From the IMG/VR virus record IMGVR_UViG_3300044695_008209, positions 118,778 through 182,777 of that record: a stretch of 64,000 nt of DNA; one strand, written 5' to 3'. This DNA is from a virus. Position numbers and translations under genes: made by a program. This document shows positions 16,325 through 24,222 of this stretch, in pieces. Below the pieces are notes generated by a model that did no database searches, had not been told where the DNA came from, and worked only from the letters and a program-made list of their open reading frames with translations. Position 1 is the first letter of the stretch. The number at the start of each line of letters is the position of its first letter.

Positions 16325-18105
16325 GGTCTGCAGATCCCCTGGACGTCTTCCGCCTGATCAGGCAGGAGTCCTCCGACGGCGTCCTCGAGGACTACCCGAA
16401 CGAGTGGGACTACGAGCCCCCCGTGCCGGACGTCTCCCCGTGGGAGTACACGGACGCGATGAGGGGGGCGAACGACCTCCTCGAGGTGTCCCCCTCCCAG
16501 TTCGTCGAGACCTCGATCCTGATGCCGGACGCGGAGACGAAGACGCTCGTCCCGTTCGACTTCACGCACCGCCCGTACCTGCGCCGCATCTACGACACCC
16601 CGAGCAAGCGCGTCCTCTTGATGTGCGCGCGGCAGGTCGAGAAGTCGACCACCCTCGGGAACCGCATCCTCGCGGTCAGCTGCCTCATCCCGCACTTCCG
16701 CACGCTCTACGTCTCGCCCTCCGCGCAGCAGACGCAGGAGTTCAGCAAGACCCGCATCCGCGAACTCCTCGAGACGTCTCCCGACCTGCGGCGCTGGTTC
16801 CCCGCGCACCTCACGGACAACGTCTTCGAGAAGCGCGCGATCAACCGCAGCACGGTGACCCTGCGGTACGCGTTCTTGAACGCGGACCGGTGCCGTGGTC
16901 TTCGCGCCGACTTGGTGGCGCTGGACGAGATCCAACACATCCACCTCGAGAACATCCCCGTCATCGAGGAGGCGGCGTCCCACTCCCCCTACCGGAACTT
17001 CATCTACTCGGGCACCCCGCTCACGCTCGACAACCCGATGGAGCACTACTGGTCGAACTTCTCCACCCAGAACGAGTGGGCCGTCCCCTGCGAGCGCCAC
17101 GGTGTGCCGAAGGACCCCGGGTCCTGGCACTGGAACATCCTCGGCGAGGACAACATCGGGAAGCTGGGGCTCATCTGCGACAAGTGCGGAGGGCGCATCA
17201 ACGCGGCGCACCCGCAGGCGCAGTGGGTCCGCACCGGCTCTCCCGACCCCACGCTGAGCGTCTTCGAGGGGTTCCGGATCCCGCAGCTCATGGTGCCGTG
17301 GATCGACTGGAAGGATCTGTACACCAAGTACCAGGACTACCCGCGGGCCATGTTCTTCAACGAGTGCCTCGGGCTCTCGTTCGACAGCGGGCAGCGGCCC
17401 CTCTCGGCGGCCGACATCCAGCTGAACTGCGACGACGAGCAGCGGCTCAGCCCGGAGAACGTGAAGCTGTGGAAGGAGAAGCTCGCCGGCGTGCCCCTCT
17501 ACGGCGGCATCGACTGGGGACAGGACAGCTCGAAGTCGTACACGGTGATGAAGGTCGGAGGGTACTACCGCGGGAAGTTCCGCGTCATCTTCGCGCACCG
17601 CTTCGTGGGGGCGGAGTCCGACATCCGCGCGCAGATGGACAAGATCTGCCGCATCATCGACACCTTCCAGCTCGCCAGGGTCGGCGTTGACTACGGCGGC
17701 GGTCTTCACCCCAACGACGAGCTCCTGCGGAAGTACGGATCCCAGCGCATCGTGCGTTTCCAGTACTCGACCCCCAGCGTCTACATGAAGTGGGACGCCC
17801 AGCTGGGCCGTTACATCATCCACCGCTCGGAGGTGATGTCGGCGCTCTTCAACGCCATCAAGCGCGGGAACGTCTACCGCTTCCCCGCGTGGAAGGACTT
17901 CTCGCAGCCGTTCGCCGCCGACATGCTCTCGATCTTCTCCGAGTACAATGAGTTCATGCACATGACCCAGTACAAGAAGTCGCCGAACAACACCGACGAC
18001 TCCTTCCACGCGCTGCTGTTCATGACGTGCGCATCCATGCTGGACACCCCCCGCCCCGACATCTTCGTCCCCAACGCCGCGATCGACCGTCGCCTTGCGG
18101 ACTAA
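16312..18105 (+). CDS. terL: Terminase large subunit
   Basis: 597 aa from ATG 16312. The ribosome site is poor, and an in-frame extension upstream to 16240 has no family-like sequence. The N-terminal ATPase has Walker A in the terminase form CARQVEKST (105-113), Walker B LVALDE (201-206) and a coupling motif YSGTP (232-236). A zinc-knuckle-like insert (C-E-R-H, later CDKCGG) follows. The C-terminal RNase H-like nuclease shows GGIDWGQD, VGVDYGGG and NNTDDSFHA, giving the acidic residues. The enzyme cuts concatemeric DNA and pumps it into the prohead through the portal. It is the only + gene between two - blocks, far from the recognised head genes. Confidence 0.9.
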   Translation: MKPLGSADPLDVFRLIRQESSDGVLEDYPNEWDYEPPVPDVSPWEYTDAMRGANDLLEVSPSQFVETSILMPDAETKTLVPFDFTHRPYLRRIYDTPSKRVLLMCARQVEKSTTLGNRILAVSCLIPHFRTLYVSPSAQQTQEFSKTRIRELLETSPDLRRWFPAHLTDNVFEKRAINRSTVTLRYAFLNADRCRGLRADLVALDEIQHIHLENIPVIEEAASHSPYRNFIYSGTPLTLDNPMEHYWSNFSTQNEWAVPCERHGVPKDPGSWHWNILGEDNIGKLGLICDKCGGRINAAHPQAQWVRTGSPDPTLSVFEGFRIPQLMVPWIDWKDLYTKYQDYPRAMFFNECLGLSFDSGQRPLSAADIQLNCDDEQRLSPENVKLWKEKLAGVPLYGGIDWGQDSSKSYTVMKVGGYYRGKFRVIFAHRFVGAESDIRAQMDKICRIIDTFQLARVGVDYGGGLHPNDELLRKYGSQRIVRFQYSTPSVYMKWDAQLGRYIIHRSEVMSALFNAIKRGNVYRFPAWKDFSQPFAADMLSIFSEYNEFMHMTQYKKSPNNTDDSFHALLFMTCASMLDTPRPDIFVPNAAIDRRLAD

Positions 18106-18114
18106 GAAGACGCA

Positions 18115-18143
18115 CGGGAGGAGGGCTTGTGGCCCCCCTCCCG
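18115..18143. terminator. Bidirectional hairpin terminator
   Basis: Arms 18115-18126 and 18132-18143 pair over 12 bp with one A-C mismatch around a 5-nt loop, between the converging terminase gene and the membrane-protein gene. ATTGT follows the + side. Confidence 0.65.
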
Positions 18144-18165
18144 ATTGTCACCTGACCTCTCCCGC

Positions 18166-18630
18166 TCAGCTCGCCGCGGCCTTCTTGCCCGCCGGCTTCT
18201 TCTCGGCCGCGGGCTCCTCCTCTTCCGAGTCCGCCGTCTTGACCGGCTTGGCGGCCGCGTCAACGAGAGACTGTCCGAAGGCCTTCTGCTCCTCGTCGGT
18301 CTTGCCGGACATGGCCATGTAGGCCTTCCGGACGTTCTCGTCCTCGACCATGCTCTTGCCGAGCTTGCCCAGCTGGCGGGCGTTCTCTGCCGCGTGCACC
18401 TCGACGTCGCGGCCCAGGAACCAGAACCCGGCCTCGGTCACCACGACCACGGCGACCGTCGCCCCGATGATGACCTTCATCGAGAGGACCACGGGGGCTC
18501 CGCGGAAGTACTGGGTGGCGGCGGGCACCGCCCAGCCGAGGATGGTGACGGTGGCTGCTGCGGTGGCGACCGGGGCGCTGTACCCGAACAGGCGGCGGCG
18601 GAGAACTTCGAGCTTGCTGATGGCGTTCAT
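18166..18630 (-). CDS. Two-helix membrane protein, holin-like topology
   Basis: 154 aa, AGAGGTC upstream of ATG 18630. Two hydrophobic segments at about 20-42 (VATAAATVTILGWAVPAA) and 50-72 (KVIIGATVAVVVVTEAGF) are joined by a short loop. A helical charged region and a Lys/Ala/Glu-rich tail (EEEEPAAEKKPAGKKAAAS) follow. This could be a holin, a virion membrane protein or a superinfection factor; nothing in the sequence decides. No endolysin was recognised beside it. It lies next to the terminase and behind its own CATAAG promoter candidate. Confidence 0.5.
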   Translation of the reverse strand: MNAISKLEVLRRRLFGYSAPVATAAATVTILGWAVPAATQYFRGAPVVLSMKVIIGATVAVVVVTEAGFWFLGRDVEVHAAENARQLGKLGKSMVEDENVRKAYMAMSGKTDEEQKAFGQSLVDAAAKPVKTADSEEEEPAAEKKPAGKKAAAS

Positions 18631-18689
18631 GTTGACCTCTGTGAGATGAGATGGACGGGGGAAGGCAGCCGGTGATTGCTGTCACCTAC

Positions 18690-18717
18690 CTTATGCCAGG
18701 TTCTTGGTGTCTTTTTA
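18690..18717 (-). promoter_or_regulatory. CATAAG-class promoter candidate
   Basis: On the - strand TAAAAA, 16 nt, then CATAAG followed by GTAGG, about 60 nt before the membrane-protein ATG at 18630. It lies in the non-coding gap 18631-18731, which otherwise holds nothing recognisable. Confidence 0.38.
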
Positions 18718-18731
18718 GCGAGTAGCGGTCA

Positions 18732-19190
18732 CTACCCCAGGTTCAGCCGCGGATGGCCCACCTTCTGCCGGGAGGGACGCACGTCGCTCTGCTGCTGGGC
18801 GCGCACCAGCGCGGACAGCTCGCGCACCTGCTGGTGCAGGTCCGTGACCTGCGCGGTGAGCACCGCGATGTGCTCGTCCGGGGTCACATCCGGTACCACA
18901 GCCGCGCGCTCCTCCAGGGCGCGCACGCGGCCCTCCAGCTCGGCCCACTGGTCCACCGTCGCCTGGGACTGCGTACCGAACTTGCTCTGCAGGTCCTTGA
19001 GGGCACCGGCGATGGCGTCGAGCTCTGTCCGGAGATCGGGCCCCGTGCTCGCTGGGGGAGGCGCCGGCGTACTGGCAGTCTCGCGGGCTTCGGGCTTCCG
19101 GGACCGCGGTGCCCGGGCGGGGCGAGCAGGTTCTCCCCCGCGTGCCACGCGATCGACTTCATCCGCCGCTGCGGTTCGTGCATCCTTCAT
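18732..19190 (-). CDS. Coiled-coil protein, 152 aa
   Basis: ATG 19190 with AGGAG 6-7 nt upstream; longer upstream frames run antisense or out of frame through the regulator gene and are rejected. The N-terminal 50 residues are Ala/Arg/Pro-rich and disordered. Residues about 55-140 show heptad-like patterning (LDAIAGALKDLQSKF, WAELEGRVRALEERAAV, LTAQVTDLHQQVRELSALV), which indicates a coiled coil. Function unknown; a scaffold, spacer or structural role is possible. Confidence 0.5.
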   Translation of the reverse strand: MKDARTAAADEVDRVARGGEPARPARAPRSRKPEARETASTPAPPPASTGPDLRTELDAIAGALKDLQSKFGTQSQATVDQWAELEGRVRALEERAAVVPDVTPDEHIAVLTAQVTDLHQQVRELSALVRAQQQSDVRPSRQKVGHPRLNLG

Positions 19191-19224
19191 GAGAACTCCT
19201 GGAGTGATGTTGACTTCCAGGATT

Positions 19225-19252
19225 CTTATGCCGACTTTTCGCGCCCCTTCTG
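19225..19252 (-). promoter_or_regulatory. CATAAG-class promoter candidate
   Basis: On the - strand CAGAAG, 16 nt, CATAAG, ending 35 nt before ATG 19190. It overlaps the last codons of the upstream regulator gene, so it would give the coiled-coil gene its own transcript. Confidence 0.33.
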
Positions 19253-19957
19253 CCGTGCGCGAGAGAGCAGGGACTCGCGGATGGACGCGGGAGAGTCGAG
19301 CAACGCTGCGCGACGCAGTTCCCGATCCGGGTCCGTGTTGTACAGGTCGTCGTAGCAGAGCGCGGTCACGCGGAGGCGCCGGCGTCCTTCCGTGAGGCGG
19401 CGGTGCATCATCTGCAGGTCCACGTCGGTCTTGTACGAGGGGTGCTCGTACGTGTGGACGATGAGGGTGATGCAAAGGCGCAAGAACGTGCTCCAGGGCC
19501 GCGGTTCTGCCACCGCAGCGGCGACGATGGCGAGGTCCTCCTCGTTGAGCTGGATGAAGATCTCCGCCCACTGCGAGAGGTTGTCGATGGACCAGCCTGT
19601 CTTGTGCAGGTCGGCGACGGCAGCCTCGTAGATGGCGCGCGCGGTCGGAGCGTCGAGGCGCAGCGGTGTCTCGTGCATGTCCAAGACCCGGAGGATCACG
19701 TCCATCTCGGAGCGGAGTCGTCGAAGCGCTGCGCGCATCTCCAGGATCTCGCCCTGCCGCGCAGCGGGGGTTCTCACCGTCGAGTGGATCTTGTCCTTGC
19801 GGAGTTCCTCGACCTCGAGGGGAGCGAGCCACTTGCGGCGGCTCCCCGAGGTCGTGGTAGTCGACAACAGCCCTTGGGCGATGTACTTTCGGACGGACCG
19901 CTGCGTGACACCGAGGTGCCGAGCAGCTTCTTCGATCGACATCGCCTCCTCTGCCAT
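19226..19957 (-). CDS. Helix-turn-helix DNA-binding regulator
   Basis: 243 aa from ATG 19957 (GGGAG upstream); ATG 19942, behind GAGGAGG, is an alternative start. Residues about 6-55 form a MerR/excisionase-type winged HTH: SIEEAARHLGVTQRSVRKYI, then a wing SGSRRKW and LEVEELRKDK. The rest (about 60-243) is helical and unrecognised. It diverges from the virion block at 20025. The intergenic region contains an inverted repeat (19977-20000) around a TATATT box, so autoregulation or control of the virion block is a reasonable inference. Confidence 0.65.
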   Translation of the reverse strand: MAEEAMSIEEAARHLGVTQRSVRKYIAQGLLSTTTTSGSRRKWLAPLEVEELRKDKIHSTVRTPAARQGEILEMRAALRRLRSEMDVILRVLDMHETPLRLDAPTARAIYEAAVADLHKTGWSIDNLSQWAEIFIQLNEEDLAIVAAAVAEPRPWSTFLRLCITLIVHTYEHPSYKTDVDLQMMHRRLTEGRRRLRVTALCYDDLYNTDPDRELRRAALLDSPASIRESLLSRARQKGREKSA

Positions 19958-19976
19958 CACGAACTCCCGTGCGCGT

Positions 19977-20000
19977 GTCCGAGAAAGGGTATATTCGGAC
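19977..20000. promoter_or_regulatory. Inverted-repeat operator with embedded -10 box
   Basis: GTCCGA (19977-19982) and TCGGAC (19995-20000) are perfect inverted half-sites 12 nt apart, in the 67-nt divergent gap between the HTH regulator and the virion block. TATATT (19990-19995) lies between them and would serve as the -10 of the + promoter; no good -35 was found. Binding by the adjacent regulator is inferred. Confidence 0.5.
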
Positions 20001-20024
20001 GTACAGGTGACAAGGTAACCCGAG

Positions 20025-20939
20025 ATGACCCACTTCATCGAAGTGACCGAGCACTCCCTGCGGGACTTGTCCCGGCGGGCGACCACGCTCTATCTCAGCC
20101 CGGGCTCTGCTACGCCTTGCTCTCCGACGGAGGCCGTCATCAAGGTCGCGTCCGCCTTCACGGATGCGCCTCTCACGAGCGAGCACGTTCGCCGCATCTG
20201 CGAGATGACCTACCACGACATCTTCGAGCAGTCCTTCCGTGGGAGCGCCGGGCCCGACCGCATGGTCTCGTTCGATCCCCCCGATGCAGAGAAGGTCGCG
20301 TCCGCTATCCGGGCGCGGCGCCTCGACTCGTTCAGCGCGAAGGTGGCGAGTGCCCCCCGCGCAGGAGGCACCACGATGGACAAGAACGCTGATGCTCTGG
20401 CCGGACGCGCGCCGCCGGTACAGAACGCGTTCAGCGCGGCCATGCGTGCTGTCGCCCCCGACCGCTCTGGGATGAAGAAGGAGGCCCGCGCCTCGCTTCA
20501 TCACACGCGTGTCCAGTTGAAGGAGGCGGAGACCGCCCTTCGTGTCGACCTGGCAACCGCTGTCGGCTCGGAGAAGGTGGCCTTCCTGGACCTCCTCAAC
20601 GGCGCAGTACACGCCGTCCACCAGGGCGTGCCGGCGATGGCAGTGGTCACCGCGTGCCTCGAGTTCGCCAAGTCTGCAGGAGCTGAGGACGACCTCGTGC
20701 TCGAGGGTCTCGCCACGGACCTGCTGCGCGGGTTCGCCCGACGCGGCGTCGCCCTCAGCGGTGAGAAGGTCGCGAGCCTGAACGGGCTGTTCGTCAACGA
20801 GCGGCACCCCCTTCGCTCTCAGGTGATCAAGGTGGCGGAGCTTCGCGGCTACCGGATCCACGGAGAGATCGCGCTGCAGGACGTGCGCACCCAGATGCAA
20901 CGTGTCGAGCGGGAGCTGCAGGATGTCCTCTACCAGTAG
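20025..20939 (+). CDS. Putative internal virion protein with repeated KVAS motifs
   Basis: 304 aa, first gene of the main virion block. It contains VIKVASAF, EKVASAI, AKVASAP, EKVAFLD and EKVASLN at roughly regular distances along an otherwise helical protein, plus MKKEARASL. The repeated motif is the best example of the x-K-x-A-S signal shared through the block and may mark processing or assembly sites. No enzymatic motif is present. The start lacks a textbook ribosome site (AAGGTAACCCGAG). Its end overlaps the next gene. Confidence 0.55.
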   Translation: MTHFIEVTEHSLRDLSRRATTLYLSPGSATPCSPTEAVIKVASAFTDAPLTSEHVRRICEMTYHDIFEQSFRGSAGPDRMVSFDPPDAEKVASAIRARRLDSFSAKVASAPRAGGTTMDKNADALAGRAPPVQNAFSAAMRAVAPDRSGMKKEARASLHHTRVQLKEAETALRVDLATAVGSEKVAFLDLLNGAVHAVHQGVPAMAVVTACLEFAKSAGAEDDLVLEGLATDLLRGFARRGVALSGEKVASLNGLFVNERHPLRSQVIKVAELRGYRIHGEIALQDVRTQMQRVERELQDVLYQ

Positions 20940-21207
20940 AGCGCCGTCGGGTCCGCTCACCGAGTGGGCCAAGTCCGCAGGCCTCATCTCCTCGGGGGTG
21001 TCGCTGGCTGGGCGTGGTCTGGCCGCGACGGGCAAGGGTGTCTGGAACGCTGCCGGGCACCTTGCCCCGAACCCGCTGATGCGGGCGGGGCTCATCGGGG
21101 CGAGCACGGTCGCTGTAGGATCCCAGGTCCCGCAGCTTGCCGGGCGGATGTCCCAGGACTACCACTACGCCAACGGCACCGCCCCTACCACCAACCGAGG
21201 ATTCTGA
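20923..21207 (+). CDS. Small Gly/Ala-rich protein, paralogue of the truncated first gene
   Basis: 94 aa from ATG 20923 (GGGAG about 8 nt upstream), overlapping the 304-aa gene by 17 nt. A polar N-terminus is followed by SSGVSLAGRGLAATGKGVW, a hydrophobic stretch and AGRMS, the same order and ending as the protein at 3-251. The tail is polar (DYHYANGT). A membrane-active or head-internal peptide is possible; function unknown. Confidence 0.5.
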   Translation: MSSTSRAPSGPLTEWAKSAGLISSGVSLAGRGLAATGKGVWNAAGHLAPNPLMRAGLIGASTVAVGSQVPQLAGRMSQDYHYANGTAPTTNRGF

Positions 21208-22230
21208 ATGGACACCACACTCGTCGAGATCCTGGCTGCGCACGGGTCGGGCCGTATCAGCGCCGAGGGCGCCGCCCGGAGCGTGAAGCTGGCCAGCATG
21301 CTCGGGATGAAGAAGGAGGCCCTGAATCTCCCGCCGTCGGTGATGGCGGCCCTCGGCAAGCTCAACCCCAGCCAGTCGACGCGCGACGCCATGGTCCACG
21401 GGCTCGCGGCCAGCGGTGCGATCGGTGCTGCTGGGATGGGAGTGCACGCGCTCTCTTCCGGTGCTCGCGCGCTGACCGAGAGGTACTCCAAGAAGAAGGA
21501 CCTCGAGAAGATCCTCCAGACCTTCCCGCGTCTGCGGGAGTACCCGCAGGCCGAGATCGACCTCGCGTACAACTCCATCCGGCACATGAACCCTCACATC
21601 GCGAGCGACCCGCTCGCGGGCGGTTCCCTTCTCGGCCAGGTGCTGCGGCAGCGGGACTCGCTGGACCCCAAGACGCTGCGCATGGAGGTCGACCTCGCCG
21701 GGAACCTGCTGCGTCTCCGTCCGGAAGAGCAGCACATCGGCGAGGAGATCATGCGCGACGCCACGAGCGCCGGCATGGCGATGGGCTTCCAGGAGGCTGC
21801 CAAGGCGCGCGACCGCGCGCAGGCGGAGGCCTTCCAGTTCGGAGAGAACCAGAAGAACCGCGACGCCCAGAGTGCGCTGCAGACCCAGCAGCTGCGTGCT
21901 CAGGGCGGCATCGCCCAGGCCAACCTGAACCTCAAGAAAAAGGAGATGGCCAACCGCGTGAAGGAGATGGCCGCTGCGCGCGCCGCCTCTGAACGGGACT
22001 CGAAGACCGAGCACGGCCGTCGAATCTCCCTCGCCGAGCGGATGCAGACCTTCCAGCGGGAGGAGAACGAGAAGGGCCACAACCGGCAGGACGAGCGCCT
22101 CTTCCCGCAGGCAATCCTGCGCGGCGCCGTACTCAACGAGTACATGGACCCGCTGACAGGCCAGTCGATCCCGCCCTCCATCGGGGACGTTCAGCATCTC
22201 TACCCCAGCCTGCGCCGCTTCATGCCCTGA
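21208..22230 (+). CDS. Putative internal/core protein with long coiled coil
   Basis: 340 aa starting directly after the previous stop. Near the N-terminus VKLASMLGMKKEAL carries two K-x-A motifs, then a Gly/Ala-rich hydrophobic segment (about 65-90). Residues about 180-295 are a very polar Gln/Arg/Lys/Glu-rich helix (EAAKARDRAQAEAFQFG, LNLKKKEMANRVKEM) able to form a long coiled coil. This layout suits an internal core or ejection protein. It overlaps the protease gene by 1 nt (TGATG). It has no portal-like features that I can see. Confidence 0.5.
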   Translation: MDTTLVEILAAHGSGRISAEGAARSVKLASMLGMKKEALNLPPSVMAALGKLNPSQSTRDAMVHGLAASGAIGAAGMGVHALSSGARALTERYSKKKDLEKILQTFPRLREYPQAEIDLAYNSIRHMNPHIASDPLAGGSLLGQVLRQRDSLDPKTLRMEVDLAGNLLRLRPEEQHIGEEIMRDATSAGMAMGFQEAAKARDRAQAEAFQFGENQKNRDAQSALQTQQLRAQGGIAQANLNLKKKEMANRVKEMAAARAASERDSKTEHGRRISLAERMQTFQREENEKGHNRQDERLFPQAILRGAVLNEYMDPLTGQSIPPSIGDVQHLYPSLRRFMP

Positions 22231-24143
22231 TGGAGAAGTACTTCCAACTCCACGGGAAGACGGCCGAGGGCCGTCCTCTGATCCACCTGGTCGAGCCGGG
22301 CACCCGGTACGGCCTGGGTGCGTCTGCGGGGTTAGAGAAGGTCGCGGGCGGAGAGCACCTGCCGGAAGTGCTGGAGCTCATCGAGTCTATCCAGCCGCAG
22401 TCCGACCGGCTCTACCTCGTGAACAGCGCGCTGGGTGCGGGGGAGTACGTCGGGTTCAACCTCCGGGGCGACTGGTTCGGCGAGCGCGGCCTCCTCCACA
22501 CGCCACCCGGCTGGGACCGGATCCCTGTGTGGGACGTGGACGCGCGGCGGCGCGCGGCGAGTTCGACCGAGCGCGCTGGCGACTGGGGGATGCTCGCGTG
22601 GGGCTACCCCACGTTCATGAACGCCCACCGGTTCCGCCACCACGTGAACAAGGACCCCGAGAAGGCGTACGGCTACGTCCTCGGTGCGTTCTGGGACGCA
22701 CGCATGCACCGCGTGGTCCTTGTGTCGGAGCTGGTGCGTGAGATGTGCGCGCGCCTGGGGGCCGTCGACCTCTACGACCGGATCGCCGGCGGGGAGTTCC
22801 CGGACACCTCGATGGGCGCGAAGGTCCCGTACGATCGGTGCTCGATCTGCAACCACTACGCGCGCTCACCGGCCGACTATTGCCTGCACGTGCGCCAAGG
22901 CGCATCCCCTCCCTACGGGATGCGGGCGATCCTCGGCGACGGACGCATGTGCGGGGTCTACAACGACTACCCCCGCTTCTTCGACGACTCGTACGTCTTC
23001 ATCGGCGCGGAGCGATCCGCCAAGGTGATGGCCAACATCACCTCGCAGCTGAAGGGCACCCGCGCGTACACGAACCAGCTGTTCCAGCCGGGGGCGAGTC
23101 TCTCGACTCGTGAGGTGACCGCAGACGCTCCTGCCAGTCCGCTCGAGGAACGGAACGAGCGGCTCGGACTGGCCGTGGCAGGAGTCCTCAACTCCCGCGT
23201 TCGCGGTCCGAACGAGAGCCGTGTCAGCGAGGCCATCTCACAAGCGCTGTCGGCGGTGCCCGTCTCGAAGAATGACGCCGAGGCGAAGGCGATGCAGCAC
23301 GCCGAGGAGCTGCTGCGCCGGCGCGCCGCGGTCTCCGACCACACAGTTTCGGAGGACGAGCTCCGCTTCTGGGAGGGCAAGGCGTCGAGAGACCTGAGCG
23401 ATCGCCACAGCGTCACCACGGCCCAGCGGGACCGTGCAGTCGCCATCCTGCGCTCGCGCATGGACCAGATGGGCTCGACGGAGAAGCTCGGAACGCTCGC
23501 GAAGTGGGCCACCATGACGAAGCGGCTACCGGCACCGGACAGCACGCAGTACGCCCTGCTCCGCGACCACGTCGGACGCCTGACACCGGTTCTTCCGCAG
23601 CGCGTGTACGACGAGTGCAGTTCTTCGGTACCGGGCATGTGGCGAGGGCTGTCCGGACTGTCGGCCCTCGGGATCGTCCTTCGCCCCGAAGAGTTCCAGC
23701 AGTGCGCGCTGCGTGGCATGGGGGAGGACGCCCTGTCCGACCACTGCACGTTGGAGGGACTCCGGTTCCAGCCCACCCCGCGCGACCCGTACCATGAGCC
23801 CCGGTGGATTCCACACATCCCCGCCACCGGTGATCTACAGCGACTCGTACAGCTGCTCGGCTCCGTCCTGCAGGGACGCTCGTTTGCTCCGAGTGCGGTG
23901 CACGTACGGATCCTGACACCACCACCGCTCGTGGGTCCTCGATCCGAGCGCGTTGTGGATGAACCGGTCTTGAATCAGGTATCTCAGATGTACAACGACT
24001 ACCGGATGGGGTTGTTGGCGCGAGATGCCGACTGGAGCTATGTGCCTTTGGGTGCTCGTTCCGGTGCCTTCTCTCTCGACAGTAAGACCGCCGCCGCTGC
24101 CGATGCCGTCTCCGCACTTCTTCTTCATCTTGCACACTGGTAG
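22230..24143 (+). CDS. Probable prohead (capsid maturation) protease with zinc knuckle
   Basis: 637 aa. Residues 60-90 (LVNSALGAGEYVGFNLRGDWF) resemble the G-x-N-x-N-G-D-x-F region of T4 gp21-type/U35 proteases. NAHRFRHHVNKDPEKAYGYV (131-150) gives a candidate catalytic His (137/138). PDTSMGAKV (191-199) gives a candidate Ser (S194) in an S-x-G setting. CSIC (204-207) with YCLH (217-220) form a zinc-knuckle-like element also seen in related large-phage proteins. The C-terminal 350 residues are helical and unrecognised and may be a second module. Prohead proteases cleave scaffold and capsid proteins; the position before scaffold-like genes and the capsid gene fits. The third catalytic residue was not identified. 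Confidence 0.55.
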   Translation: MEKYFQLHGKTAEGRPLIHLVEPGTRYGLGASAGLEKVAGGEHLPEVLELIESIQPQSDRLYLVNSALGAGEYVGFNLRGDWFGERGLLHTPPGWDRIPVWDVDARRRAASSTERAGDWGMLAWGYPTFMNAHRFRHHVNKDPEKAYGYVLGAFWDARMHRVVLVSELVREMCARLGAVDLYDRIAGGEFPDTSMGAKVPYDRCSICNHYARSPADYCLHVRQGASPPYGMRAILGDGRMCGVYNDYPRFFDDSYVFIGAERSAKVMANITSQLKGTRAYTNQLFQPGASLSTREVTADAPASPLEERNERLGLAVAGVLNSRVRGPNESRVSEAISQALSAVPVSKNDAEAKAMQHAEELLRRRAAVSDHTVSEDELRFWEGKASRDLSDRHSVTTAQRDRAVAILRSRMDQMGSTEKLGTLAKWATMTKRLPAPDSTQYALLRDHVGRLTPVLPQRVYDECSSSVPGMWRGLSGLSALGIVLRPEEFQQCALRGMGEDALSDHCTLEGLRFQPTPRDPYHEPRWIPHIPATGDLQRLVQLLGSVLQGRSFAPSAVHVRILTPPPLVGPRSERVVDEPVLNQVSQMYNDYRMGLLARDADWSYVPLGARSGAFSLDSKTAAAADAVSALLLHLAHW

Positions 24144-24157
24144 TCCGCCATCATAGG
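24130..24157 (+). promoter_or_regulatory. Weak promoter candidate before the scaffold-like gene
   Basis: TTGCAC, 16 nt, CATAGG, spanning the stop of the protease gene and lying 65 nt before ATG 24223. The gap 24144-24222 holds no gene. The -10 is a poor match to TATAAT but similar to the CATAAG/CATAGG hexamers used on the - strand. Confidence 0.25.
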
Positions 24158-24222
24158 ATAGAGACCTTGGCGGCGACCGGCGAAAAGCCATCCCACCGAA
24201 ACCCTCCTGGAGCTCGAACCGA

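Noticed and set aside
18166-18630. Firm holin assignment for the two-helix membrane protein
   Set aside because: Topology alone is not enough, and no endolysin or spanin was recognised beside it.
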